Source: Thiosocius sp963759055
Lineage (GTDB): Bacteria > Pseudomonadota > Gammaproteobacteria > Chromatiales > Chromatiaceae
Length of the DNA: 64,000 nucleotides
NCBI GenBank assembly: GCA_963759055.1
Contig: CAVWYD010000003.1
Coordinates: forward strand, 259,235 to 323,234
Direction of reading: 5' to 3'
Shown: piece by piece, positions 35,176-43,363 of the stretch
Layout of the letters: each line of letters opens with the position of its first letter
Numbering within the stretch: position 1 is the stretch's first letter
Made by a program: the position numbers and the translations under genes
The notes under the pieces: generated by a model
Told to the model about the DNA's origin: nothing
Databases searched by the model: none
The model's input: only the letters and a program-made list of their open reading frames with translations

Positions 35176-36486
35176 ATGAAACTCAGACCCGGCAAGCTGA
35201 TTCTGATCCTGTTGGTCCCCGCGCTGGTGTATGGAGCGCTCAAGGGCATCATGTATTACAACGCGAAGAGCACAGTCGACGAATTTGTGAAGACTGCGTC
35301 CGCTCAGGCGGATATCCGATACAGTGATATCTCGACCGACCTGCGCGGTGCAGTGACAATCAGCGGGATAAGCGTTCAGCCGCTGGGGTTCGAGGACACC
35401 ATTGGTGTCGATTCGCTGCGCTTCGCCAGCGACGATCCGCTGTTCTTCGTCCGCGGCTCGAAATTCCTGCCGGGCGAGGTTACCTTGCCGAACAGCCTGT
35501 CATACAGCGTGAGCGGCATTCAGCTTCCCTTGTCCTCAGATATTCTTGCCGGGGCCGGAAAAGAGGCTGGAGCAGACCCATGTACGCAGGGCCTCGACAT
35601 TCAACCGGAGTTGCTCAAGAAGATCGGTTTCTCCGAGTTGGCAGTGGACCTGGACGGGTCCTACCGGCTGGACGAGACCAGCCGCACTCTTGAAATCGGC
35701 ATAAACATGGATCTGCATGACATCGAATCCATGCAGCTTGCTGCGACCATGAACGATGTCGATATCGAAACGCTCTCACAGGGTGGGGCGCCGCAGTTCA
35801 GTCTTGGCCGGATGAGTTTTTCGGTCCGGGTCTCGCCGGAGTTCGGCCGGCAGGCGCTAAAGACCTGCGCCATGGGCAGCGATGCCACGGTGCAGGAATG
35901 GAGCGGCATACTCGCCGAACAGGCGCTGGCACAGATGGAGCAGCAGGGGCTCTCGCTGGGCACGGGCCTCAGCAATGCCGTGCGCGAGTTTTATCGTGAC
36001 TGGGGTGAATTCGAGATAGTGGCCGCACCGGCGCAGCCGGTCGGGCTTCTCAGCCTGATGTTTCTGCCGCCCGATCAGCTGGCAGATACCCTTTCGTTGC
36101 AGATGAGCCTCAATAACCAACCGATCACCGATACCAGTTTCCGCTTGCAGCAGCCTGAGGGGAAAGGTTTGGCGGCGCTGTTCGGCGGCGAGCAGCAGGG
36201 CAACGAGGCCGGGGCCAAGACCAGGACCCGGCAGCCGCGTCGAATCCTGGTCGAGCGCAGCTACGAGAGTGTTTCAGTTGCGCAGATCGGGAACTATGTC
36301 GGTCAGCAGGTGCAGCTAAAGCCGCGTGGTCAGCCGATGCGTGAGGGACTTCTGCATGCGATCGGTGATGGTGAGGTCGAGGTTCGGCAGACGCTGCATG
36401 GCGGAAAATACAGTGTTCACGTAGCGTTGAAAGAGATCGAGTCACTGAAGGTGCTGACGCGCCATGAGGTGTCGCAGGCAAAGTAG
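35176..36486 (+). CDS. N-terminally anchored envelope protein, function unknown
   Basis: The 436-residue protein has one N-terminal hydrophobic segment (LILILLVPALVYGALKGIMYY, residues 9-29) and a long beta-rich, Ser/Thr-rich extracytoplasmic part. It has two Cys (DPCTQ, LKTCAMG) that may pair. A charged segment near residue 345 (GAKTRTRQPRRILVER) separates a small C-terminal domain (VAQIGNYVGQQVQLKPRGQ...GGKYSVHVALKEI). I do not recognise the family; resemblance to AsmA-like or DUF945-type long beta proteins is only structural impression. Start follows the DJ-1 gene by 12 nt, so they share an operon. A terminator follows. Confidence 0.7.
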   Translation: MKLRPGKLILILLVPALVYGALKGIMYYNAKSTVDEFVKTASAQADIRYSDISTDLRGAVTISGISVQPLGFEDTIGVDSLRFASDDPLFFVRGSKFLPGEVTLPNSLSYSVSGIQLPLSSDILAGAGKEAGADPCTQGLDIQPELLKKIGFSELAVDLDGSYRLDETSRTLEIGINMDLHDIESMQLAATMNDVDIETLSQGGAPQFSLGRMSFSVRVSPEFGRQALKTCAMGSDATVQEWSGILAEQALAQMEQQGLSLGTGLSNAVREFYRDWGEFEIVAAPAQPVGLLSLMFLPPDQLADTLSLQMSLNNQPITDTSFRLQQPEGKGLAALFGGEQQGNEAGAKTRTRQPRRILVERSYESVSVAQIGNYVGQQVQLKPRGQPMREGLLHAIGDGEVEVRQTLHGGKYSVHVALKEIESLKVLTRHEVSQAK

Positions 36487-36520
36487 CCGGATGCGCCGAC
36501 TGTCCGCCATTTAATGGACG

Positions 36521-36546
36521 AAGCCCCCGTTTTGACGGGGGCTTTT
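36521..36546. terminator. Bidirectional terminator
   Basis: AAGCCCCCGT-TTTG-ACGGGGGCTT forms a 10-bp stem (36521-36530 with 36535-36544) with T-runs on both strands. It lies between the 436-residue protein gene and the convergent solute-binding protein gene. Confidence 0.85.
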
Positions 36547-36551
36547 GCATT

Positions 36552-37409
36552 CTACTCGGGCGTCGAGTTGAGTACGTACATGGCCTGCAACAGCGGCGGT
36601 ACCTTTTTGGTGAATTTACCGAACCACTTGCTGTAAATCGGCGTGATCTGTCCGCTGCGATTGAGTTGGGCGAGCACGGTGTCAGCAAGCAGCCTGAAAT
36701 CCGAGTCATTCCGCCGCACTGCCAGTGCGAACGGCTCGAATGAGAAGATATCGGTGGCAATCGCGAATTTCTCATCGCCCTCGTGGGTCAATACGAGGCC
36801 GATCAGGACTACCTGGTCGGCCGAGAATGCATCGATCTCACCCTTGATCAAGGCCGACAGGCCTGCTGCAGTCGAATCGAACGGCACGACCTTGGCATCG
36901 CTGACCGACTCCTTGAGTTTTTCCGTGAGTGCGTCGAGCGTAGTGGTTCCTTTGGAGACGCCAACCTTTTTGCCCTGAAGTGCGGAAATACCCTCGATGC
37001 CGGTCTCCTTCATACTCAATAGCGAGGCGCCGGTGACAAAGGTCAGCTGGGTGAAGTCGACCAGCTTGCCGCGCGAAATGGTCTTGGTGGTGGCGCCGCA
37101 GAGGATATCGATGGTGTTGTCCTTCAATGCGTCGAAGCGGTTCGAGGACGTAACAGGGACATATTCGATGACGATATCGTCTTTCCCGAGGGTGTTCTTC
37201 ACCTCGTTGACGATCCGCACGCAAAGATCAATCGAATAACCCGCAGGTTTGCCGTCCTTGTCCAGAAAGGACATCGGCGGCTGGGCCTCACGAAAGCCGA
37301 TGCGAACCTTGCCACTCTGTTGAATCTGCTCAAGCGTGTCTTTGCGCTCAGCGGCACTCAAAGGCTGCGCGAGGATCGCGGCGGCCAACAGTATAAATAC
37401 GAGTCTCAT
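36552..37409 (-). CDS. Amino-acid type ABC transporter substrate-binding protein
   Basis: The 285-residue periplasmic binding protein (signal MRLVFILLAAAILAQPLSA) is of SBP family 3: QQSGKVRIGFREAQPPMSFLDKDGKPAGYSIDLCVRIVNEV, NRFDALKDNTIDILCGATTKT and GKKVGVSKGTTTLDALTEKLKE. Similar proteins bind glutamate/aspartate or other amino acids. No permease or ATPase gene is adjacent, so it must work with a transporter encoded elsewhere or act as a sensor input. Confidence 0.85.
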   Translation of the reverse strand: MRLVFILLAAAILAQPLSAAERKDTLEQIQQSGKVRIGFREAQPPMSFLDKDGKPAGYSIDLCVRIVNEVKNTLGKDDIVIEYVPVTSSNRFDALKDNTIDILCGATTKTISRGKLVDFTQLTFVTGASLLSMKETGIEGISALQGKKVGVSKGTTTLDALTEKLKESVSDAKVVPFDSTAAGLSALIKGEIDAFSADQVVLIGLVLTHEGDEKFAIATDIFSFEPFALAVRRNDSDFRLLADTVLAQLNRSGQITPIYSKWFGKFTKKVPPLLQAMYVLNSTPE

Positions 37410-37491
37410 GTAGGATGCTCCGAAGAAAAAAGAGAATACTTGAAGTGCGCGTCATCGTACCGCAATTGCGGCGCGATAAATTGCTGGCATA

Positions 37492-38007
37492 TCAGAACGG
37501 GACGGTCGGACCGGACCAGCCGCTTCGGGGGCGCGGTGAAGCCCTGGCGATGGCCGATGCCGCATCGCCCCAGCCTTCACAGGCATTGCGGCCCGGCCTG
37601 CCTCGAACCAGGTTCAGCAGCCATTTGCATCTGGAATACAGTTTGAAGAAAGCCAGGACCACGAATGCCTGCCAGCGCCTGAGCGGGCGTTGACTGCAGA
37701 TCAGCTTGTCGTCGTACATGCCCCGGTCGGTCAGGCCGACGGCCGCGAATGCCCTGACGGTCACCCGGGTCCCGCGCGGCAGACGCCGCCCCAGCACCAC
37801 CGCGTCCAGCAGGTCGCCCTCCAGGCCTATGAGGTCTTCGACGGAACCGTAATTGAACGGGCAGGGCACCGGGGACACGAAGTCCAGACGTCCGGTCGAG
37901 CCGCGTTTCAGGAAGCTGCCGCGCGGTATCTCGATGATCACCTCCAGCTCGGGTGGTCTCCCGCCAGCGTCGTCCCTGCCAGATTCTTGTGTGCTCGGCA
38001 TTTGCAA
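37492..38007 (-). CDS. Divergent inorganic pyrophosphatase-like protein
   Basis: The 171-residue protein resembles family I soluble pyrophosphatase. IIEIPRGSFLKR, CPFNYGS, EGDLLDAVVL and LTDRGMYDDKLI line up with the metal- and phosphate-binding segments of E. coli Ppa. The Lys, Tyr, second and third Asp and the D-x4-D-x-K motif are kept, but the Glu after the first Lys is Gly and the first Asp of DGDPVD is Glu. The core is short and a hydrophobic/basic helix (AFVVLAFFKLYSRCKWLLNLV) follows. It may be a membrane-associated PPase variant, possibly inactive. The ATG at 38001 is an alternative start. Confidence 0.65.
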   Translation of the reverse strand: MQMPSTQESGRDDAGGRPPELEVIIEIPRGSFLKRGSTGRLDFVSPVPCPFNYGSVEDLIGLEGDLLDAVVLGRRLPRGTRVTVRAFAAVGLTDRGMYDDKLICSQRPLRRWQAFVVLAFFKLYSRCKWLLNLVRGRPGRNACEGWGDAASAIARASPRPRSGWSGPTVPF

Positions 38008-38064
38008 AGTCTAACCGGAAACCGGGGTGAGCTCGGTGTGGTTGCTCCCGCGTCGCGCGCAGGC

Positions 38065-39702
38065 TCAGCGGGTGACTGCCCAGGCCAGTAACAGCAAGCC
38101 GCCGCCGGCCAGACCGCCGCCCAGCCACAGCGGGTTGATGTCGATACTGGCTTCCAGCAGGCCGGCTACGAGTATGCCGCCAAGGGTCAGTGTTGCGCCC
38201 GCCAGGCTGAGCTGGGTGCGCTGGTTGCCGGTTCGGATCTCGTCGCGGATCTGCTCCAGCTGCTCCGATTTCCACTGGATTTCGAGTTCGCCGTCGACCG
38301 CCTTGCGCAGCACCCGGTGCGCCAGCAGCGGCACCTCGGGCAGGTCCTCGGAGATCTGCGGTAGCGTCTCCTTGACCCGGCGCAGGAAGGCCTTGGGACC
38401 GACCTGCTCGGACATCCAGCGCTCCATGAAAGGCTTGGCGGTAGTCCAAAGGTCGAGCTGTGGGTACAACATTCGGCCCAGGCCCTCGATGTTGAGCAGG
38501 GTCTTCTGCAGCAGGACAAGCTGCGGCTGGACCTCCATGTCAAAACGTCGCGCGGTCTGGAACAGGCGCAACAGGAAATGGCCGAACGAAATCTCGCTGA
38601 TGGGCTTTTCCCAGATCGGTTCCGACACGGTACGGATGGCCGACTCGAAATCCTCGACCCGGGTGTCGCGCGGTACCCAGCCGGATTCGACGTGCAACTC
38701 GGCCACCTTGCGATAATCGCGGTGGAAAAAGGCCAGAAGGTTCTCCGCCAGATAGCGCTGGTCAGCGCTGGTGAGGGTACCCATGATGCCAAAGTCCACG
38801 CCGATGTAGGTGCCGTCGGCGCGAACAAAGATATTGCCGGGATGCATATCGGCATGGAAAAAATTGTCTCGGAACACCTGGGTAAAGAAGATCTCCACCC
38901 CACGTTCACCCAGCGTCCTGAGGTTGACGCCATGGGTAATCAGTTCATCGACCTGATCCACCGGTGTGCCGTAGATACGTTCCTGGACCATCACGTTTTC
39001 GCGGGTCAGTTCCCAGTACACCTCGGGAACGTAAAGCAGCTTGCCGTCGACGAAGTTGCGGCGAAGCTGTGCCGCGTTGGCGGCCTCGCGCTGCAGGTCG
39101 AGTTCGTCGTGGATGGTCTTGTTGTACTCCTCGACCACCTCGACCGGGCGCAGACGACGGGCGTCGCGTGAATATTTGCGCGCCAGCCTGGCAATGGTGA
39201 AAAGCAGATCGATATCGCGTTGTATGGTCTTTTCGATGTTGGGTCGGACCACCTTGACGATCACCTTGTGGCCTTCATGCAGTGTCGCTGCATGCACCTG
39301 GGCGATCGAGGCGGAGGCCAGCGGCTCACTGTCGAACTCGGCGAACAGCTCGCCGACTGGCTTGCCGAGTGCCTTTTCGACGATCTGTCTTGCCTGCGCG
39401 CCCGGAAACGGCGGTACCTGATCCTGCAGTTTTACCAGCTCCAACGCGATGTCGTCCGGTAGAAGGTCGCGACGTGTCGACAGTATCTGACCGAACTTCA
39501 CGTAGATCGGGCCGAGGTCCTCGAGTGCCCGTCTTATGCGTACACCCCGCGGCGGCTTGCTGCCCCAGTAGAAGGGCGACAGGAAACGGAAGAAACGGAT
39601 CGGGCGAAACAGGTGCGCGGCCAGAATGAATTCGTCCAGACCGTGGCGCACCAGAACCCAGGCAATATGCGCCACTCGCAGGCTTTCACGTACCGGGATC
39701 AT
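38065..39702 (-). CDS. ubiB: UbiB, atypical kinase-like ATPase for ubiquinone synthesis
   Basis: The 545-residue protein is a full UbiB (E. coli 546). It has the ADCK/ABC1 kinase-like motifs KFGQILSTRRDLLPDD (KxGQ), ASIAQVHAATLHEGHKVIVKVVRP (Ala-rich nucleotide loop and Lys), the HADMHPGNIFV catalytic loop and DFGIMGTL (DFG-like). Two membrane helices at the C-terminus (about residues 500-545) anchor it. UbiB helps extraction or modification of ubiquinone intermediates. It follows ubiJ with a 4-bp overlap in the ubiE-ubiJ-ubiB operon. Confidence 0.96.
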   Translation of the reverse strand: MIPVRESLRVAHIAWVLVRHGLDEFILAAHLFRPIRFFRFLSPFYWGSKPPRGVRIRRALEDLGPIYVKFGQILSTRRDLLPDDIALELVKLQDQVPPFPGAQARQIVEKALGKPVGELFAEFDSEPLASASIAQVHAATLHEGHKVIVKVVRPNIEKTIQRDIDLLFTIARLARKYSRDARRLRPVEVVEEYNKTIHDELDLQREAANAAQLRRNFVDGKLLYVPEVYWELTRENVMVQERIYGTPVDQVDELITHGVNLRTLGERGVEIFFTQVFRDNFFHADMHPGNIFVRADGTYIGVDFGIMGTLTSADQRYLAENLLAFFHRDYRKVAELHVESGWVPRDTRVEDFESAIRTVSEPIWEKPISEISFGHFLLRLFQTARRFDMEVQPQLVLLQKTLLNIEGLGRMLYPQLDLWTTAKPFMERWMSEQVGPKAFLRRVKETLPQISEDLPEVPLLAHRVLRKAVDGELEIQWKSEQLEQIRDEIRTGNQRTQLSLAGATLTLGGILVAGLLEASIDINPLWLGGGLAGGGLLLLAWAVTR

Positions 39703-40326
39703 GTCTTGTCACCGTGATGCCGCTTTTCAAGCAGGGCAATGCGTGCCGCCAGCCTTTCGCTGTCGTCGCGCAGCGTATCGACCTCGGCGAGAAAGTCTTC
39801 GATCTCGAGCCGGTGGGGCAGCAGGCGTGCCTCCTCGGTAAGGTATTCAGACAGGTTCTCGCGGCCGGTGCCCGCGACGCGCTTGCCTTCATGCAGGGCA
39901 GCCCGGACGCCACGCCCAATCTCGTGCGCGGCGATATCCCCGGTGAGGTGGGAGAGCTGTTCTTCCCAATCTATGTCCAGACTCGCCAGGGCCTCACTGA
40001 ATCGATGCGCGCTCTGGTTGTCACCGTCGATGCGCACCCTGCCCGAGAAAAGCTGTTTCGAGCCCTCCGAGCTGTCGCTGGCCCGGATAAGGTCGAGTGG
40101 GCTTCCGCTGAGTGTGCTGTCGGGCTCACCCTCGATGTTGCCGAGCAACTGCAGGCGGCCGTCGTGGCCGGGTACGAAATTGAGCTGAATGCCGGTACCT
40201 GTCAAGATCGACGCGGATCACCCGCCCGTGCAGCGTGGCCAGCTGGCGGCTCGCCTCCGGATCCAGTTGGATCAGCCGGTTGAGGCCCTGTTCCAGCGCC
40301 TCGAGGGCGAGGTCACGCATGGTCAT
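39699..40326 (-). pseudogene. ubiJ: UbiJ accessory factor for ubiquinone synthesis, frame-broken
   Basis: The N-terminal part (MTMRDLALEALEQGLNRLIQ, ATLHGRVIRVDL) is read from 40326, while the SCP2 domain (GTGIQLNFVPGHDGRLQLLGN) and the C-terminal coiled coil (LRDDSERLAARIALLEKRHH) are in another frame ending at 39699. Dropping one T at CTTGACA near 40202-40206 gives a continuous protein of about 208 residues that matches UbiJ (E. coli 201). UbiJ with UbiK supports the ubiquinone hydroxylase complex. Because the operon is otherwise intact, a sequencing error is likely; otherwise ubiquinone synthesis would be impaired. Confidence 0.85.
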
Positions 40327-40340
40327 CGTTGGAGTCCGAG

Positions 40341-40563
40341 TTCGGAACGCAGAGGACGCGAAGGCGCAGAGGACACAAAGGGATGTTTTTCAACGGTGCT
40401 GCCTGGCAGCGGTGCGACACCGACGTGCGCAGTGTGACTAGGGCAGTTTCTGATGACGTTTTGCATCATTTTGTCCGGGCGGTCTCCGAGCGTCTGCTGT
40501 GTCTTTCGGGCACGCACCCAGGAATCCTTTGTGCCCTTTGAGCCTCTGTGTCCTTTGCGTCCA
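40341..40563. repeat. Pair of inward-facing AGAGG/AAAGG repeats
   Basis: The left arm (40341-40384) is made of AGAGGACGCGAAGG-type units, the right arm (40525-40563) of the complementary type (CTTTGTGCCCTTTGAGCCTC, CTCTGTGTCCTTTGCG). Together they form a long imperfect inverted repeat around about 140 bp of non-coding DNA between ubiE and ubiJ. Similar CGCAGAGG-type repeats are found in many bacterial genomes. No gene is visible between the arms. Confidence 0.5.
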
Positions 40564-40579
40564 TGACTCGGTATACGAA

Positions 40580-41332
40580 TCAAAGCTTGAACCCGCGATG
40601 GACGGCGACGATGCCGCCGGTCAGATTGTGCACATCGCAGCGCTCGAAGCCGGCATCTTCCATCATCCCCTTGAGCGTTTCCTGGTCAGGGTGCATGCGG
40701 ATCGACTCGGCCAGGTAGCGGTAACTCTCGGCATCCTTGGCCACCAGTTCGCCCATCTTGGGCAGGAGCTTGAAGGAGTAAAGGTCGTAGGCTTTTTCCA
40801 GCGGTTTGTTCCGCGGCTTGGAAAACTCCAGTATCAGCGCCCGGCCGCCGGGCTTCAAAGCCCGGTACATGGCGCCCAGCGCCTTGGCCTTGTCGGTCAC
40901 ATTGCGCAGGCCGAAGGCGATGCTGATCAGGTCAAGGCTGTCGTCGGGGACGGGCAGGGCCTCGGCATCCACCTGGGCGTAGACCAGGTTGCCGGCATGC
41001 CCGCGATCGACCATGCGGTCGCGGCCCACGCCGAGCATGGCGGCGTTGATATCGGTCATCAGAACCAGCCCCTCGGGACCGACCAGGTCGGCGAAGCGGT
41101 CGGCCAGATCGCCTGTCCCCGAGGCCAGGTCGAGGACGCGCTGCCCGCGCCGCACACCGGCCAGTTCGACCGCAAATCGCTTCCACAGACGATGGATACC
41201 CAAAGACATCAGGTCGTTCATCACGTCGTATCTGGAGGCCACCGAGTCGAATACGCCACGCACCATGCCGGCCTTTTCGCCCTTGCCCACGGTACGGAAT
41301 CCGAAATGCGTATTCTGCTCTTTGTCTGCCAT
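40580..41332 (-). CDS. ubiE: UbiE, C-methyltransferase for ubiquinone/menaquinone
   Basis: The 250-residue S-adenosylmethionine-dependent methyltransferase has HFGFRTVGKGEKAGMVRGVFDSVASRYDVMNDLMS (UbiE N-terminus), motif I VLDLASGTGDLADRF, the MTDINAAML acidic loop and FGLRNVTDKAKAL. It methylates the ring of demethylmenaquinone and 2-methoxy-benzoquinol intermediates. It is the first gene of ubiE-ubiJ-ubiB, though the 250-bp gap to ubiJ contains inverted repeats. Confidence 0.97.
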   Translation of the reverse strand: MADKEQNTHFGFRTVGKGEKAGMVRGVFDSVASRYDVMNDLMSLGIHRLWKRFAVELAGVRRGQRVLDLASGTGDLADRFADLVGPEGLVLMTDINAAMLGVGRDRMVDRGHAGNLVYAQVDAEALPVPDDSLDLISIAFGLRNVTDKAKALGAMYRALKPGGRALILEFSKPRNKPLEKAYDLYSFKLLPKMGELVAKDAESYRYLAESIRMHPDQETLKGMMEDAGFERCDVHNLTGGIVAVHRGFKL

Positions 41333-41379
41333 GGTGGCGGGTCCTGCGGCTGCGGAAGGTGGGCGCAGGAGCGGGAGAA

Positions 41380-41748
41380 TCAGGCCGCGGGCTCCTTGCG
41401 CTTATAGCCCTTTTCCGTCAGCTCCTCGAGATACTGTGCCCACAGGTCATCGTAGTGCTTGCCAAGATTGTACAGGGTTTCCCAGGAGTAAATGCCGGTG
41501 TTGTGCTCGTCATCGAAGTGCAGCACCACGGCATAGTTGCCGACCGGTTCGATACGGTCGATGTTGACGCCTTCCTTGCCCAAGGGCACCTTGCGCTGAC
41601 CTGGCCCATGCCCGGCGACCTCCGCAGAGGGCGAATACACCCGCAGGTACTCGGCCGGCAGTTTGAAGTTCGCGCCGTCGTCGAAGCTGACCTCGAGTAC
41701 ACGGGACATGCGGTGCAGGTTCAGCTCGGTGGGATTGGGGGTCATCAT
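41380..41748 (-). CDS. DUF971 family protein
   Basis: The 122-residue protein matches DUF971 (gamma-butyrobetaine hydroxylase-like N-terminal): LNLHRMSRVLEVSFDDGANFKLPAEYLRVYSPSAEVAGHG, then EPVGNYAVVLHFDDEHNTGIYSWETLYNLG. Its position upstream of ubiE is common in gammaproteobacteria (known context). It may help a Fe-S or quinone-related step, but the function is unproven. Confidence 0.9.
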   Translation of the reverse strand: MMTPNPTELNLHRMSRVLEVSFDDGANFKLPAEYLRVYSPSAEVAGHGPGQRKVPLGKEGVNIDRIEPVGNYAVVLHFDDEHNTGIYSWETLYNLGKHYDDLWAQYLEELTEKGYKRKEPAA

Positions 41749-41930
41749 ACGGCTTTCCTCGGCAATCGGATTTCAGGTCTCGGGCGGCGGCGAGGCCCGA
41801 TAACTCGTCAAATTCGCGCGCCGATTTTAACGGGCTTTGCGTTCCATGTTCGCCCAAAAATTACCGGCGAATAGCGGAGGGCCGGCAACCGCGTGCCCAA
41901 ACCTTTCCTACTGGCGATATGCTGTGCGCG

Positions 41931-43244
41931 ATGAGCCGCCCGACATCCGCAATCTCGCAACTGCCAGGCAGGGCCTCTGGCTGGCTGATTCTGGCCGCCA
42001 TCCTGCTGTCGGTGGCCTACGGATTTGGCCTCGGTGTGCCGGGGTCATTTGCAGGAATCGCATTCTGGATGGCCGGTGTCCTGCTGGCGCGGCGGGTGAC
42101 CGGGCTGCAGCGCATACAGACGCTGGCGATGTTGCTGGTCGGCGGCGCCGGCCTGCTGTATGCCTGGTTGAGCGGTGGCCCGGTTCAGCTGGAAAAGGCC
42201 CTGGTCGGCAATCAGGCACTGCTGGCCATGCTGGCCGGGGTCAGCTTCCTGCGCCTGGTCAGCCTGCCGGCCGTGGATGCCGGTGAGGCCGACCCACGCG
42301 GGCCCGCGGCGCTTTTGCGCACCCTGCTCGGGGTTCACCTGTTTGGCTCGGTGATCAATCTGTCGGCCGTGATGATCCTGGGTGACCGCCAGTCGCGCCG
42401 TCAGGCGATGACGCCGCTGCAGGCAACCGTGCTTTCGCGCGGTTTCGCCCTGGCGGCTCACTGGTCACCGTTCTTTGCCGCCATGGGCATTGCCCTGAGC
42501 AATTCGCCCGGTGCGCAACTGCTGGTCCTGTCGAGCGTGGGGCTGCCAATCGCGGTGATGGGCCTGTCGGTGTCCGCCTGGCAGCTGTCAAGGCGGCCAG
42601 CTGTGCGTGATTTTGTCGGTTATCCGATGCATTTCGGGGCCTTGTGGATCCCCGGCCTGCTGGCGTCGCTGGTATTGCTCATGCACCAGCTGAGCCCGGT
42701 GACACCGGTCCTCACGCTGATCAGCAGTCTGTCGGTATTGCTGACCCTGGGCGCGCTGCTGGTGCGAGATGCCTCGCGTGCGCTGTCGCGGTTTTTCGCC
42801 CATGTTCAGGAAGGCCTGCCACGCATGTCGGGCGAGCTGCTGCTGTTTCTGGCAGCCGGGGTGCTCGCCGCAGGCATCGGCAGCGTGGTGCAGAGCACGG
42901 GCTGGACCCTGGACCTGATGCATTTCGGCGCGACCGAGGCCAGCCTGCTGTTGCTGCTGATGGTCGGGCTGTCTGTGGTCGGTGTGCACCCTGTGATCAG
43001 TATTGCGACGGCCCACGGCCTGCTTGCGCCCCTGGCACCCGATCCCAACCTGATCGGTATCACTTTCCTGATGGCATGGGCCCAGGGGGTCTCGATCTCG
43101 CCGCTGTCTGGCATGCATCTTGGCATGCAGGGGCGTTTCGGCATCGATCCGCGCGGATTCCTGCGCTGGAACGGATCCTATACGCTGTTCATGCTGGTGC
43201 TCGATACCGGGGTACTCCATCTTTACGAGGCGCTGATCGCCTAG
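41931..43244 (+). CDS. Polytopic membrane permease, substrate unknown
   Basis: The 437-residue protein has about 11-12 membrane helices and no large soluble domain. Motifs include GVHLFGSVINLSAVMILGD, RGFALAAHWSPFFAAMGIALS, GLSVVGVHPVISIATAHGLL and FLMAWAQGVSISPLSGMHL; the re-entrant-like SPFF/SPLSG pairs resemble ion transporters of the CitT/ArsB superfamily, but I cannot name the family. ATG 41931 is preferred over 41919. It precedes the TIR gene by 119 bp on the same strand, so they could be co-transcribed. Confidence 0.7.
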   Translation: MSRPTSAISQLPGRASGWLILAAILLSVAYGFGLGVPGSFAGIAFWMAGVLLARRVTGLQRIQTLAMLLVGGAGLLYAWLSGGPVQLEKALVGNQALLAMLAGVSFLRLVSLPAVDAGEADPRGPAALLRTLLGVHLFGSVINLSAVMILGDRQSRRQAMTPLQATVLSRGFALAAHWSPFFAAMGIALSNSPGAQLLVLSSVGLPIAVMGLSVSAWQLSRRPAVRDFVGYPMHFGALWIPGLLASLVLLMHQLSPVTPVLTLISSLSVLLTLGALLVRDASRALSRFFAHVQEGLPRMSGELLLFLAAGVLAAGIGSVVQSTGWTLDLMHFGATEASLLLLLMVGLSVVGVHPVISIATAHGLLAPLAPDPNLIGITFLMAWAQGVSISPLSGMHLGMQGRFGIDPRGFLRWNGSYTLFMLVLDTGVLHLYEALIA

Positions 43245-43363
43245 AGGAACAAAGTCCTTCACAAGGAACGCTTTCTCTGAAGCGCCCCGTGTGCGCGAAC
43301 GCGGTAGTATCTGCGCCCAGTGCGGGGTGCCGGGCGCACCGATTATTGAGGTAAGGGTCTGCA

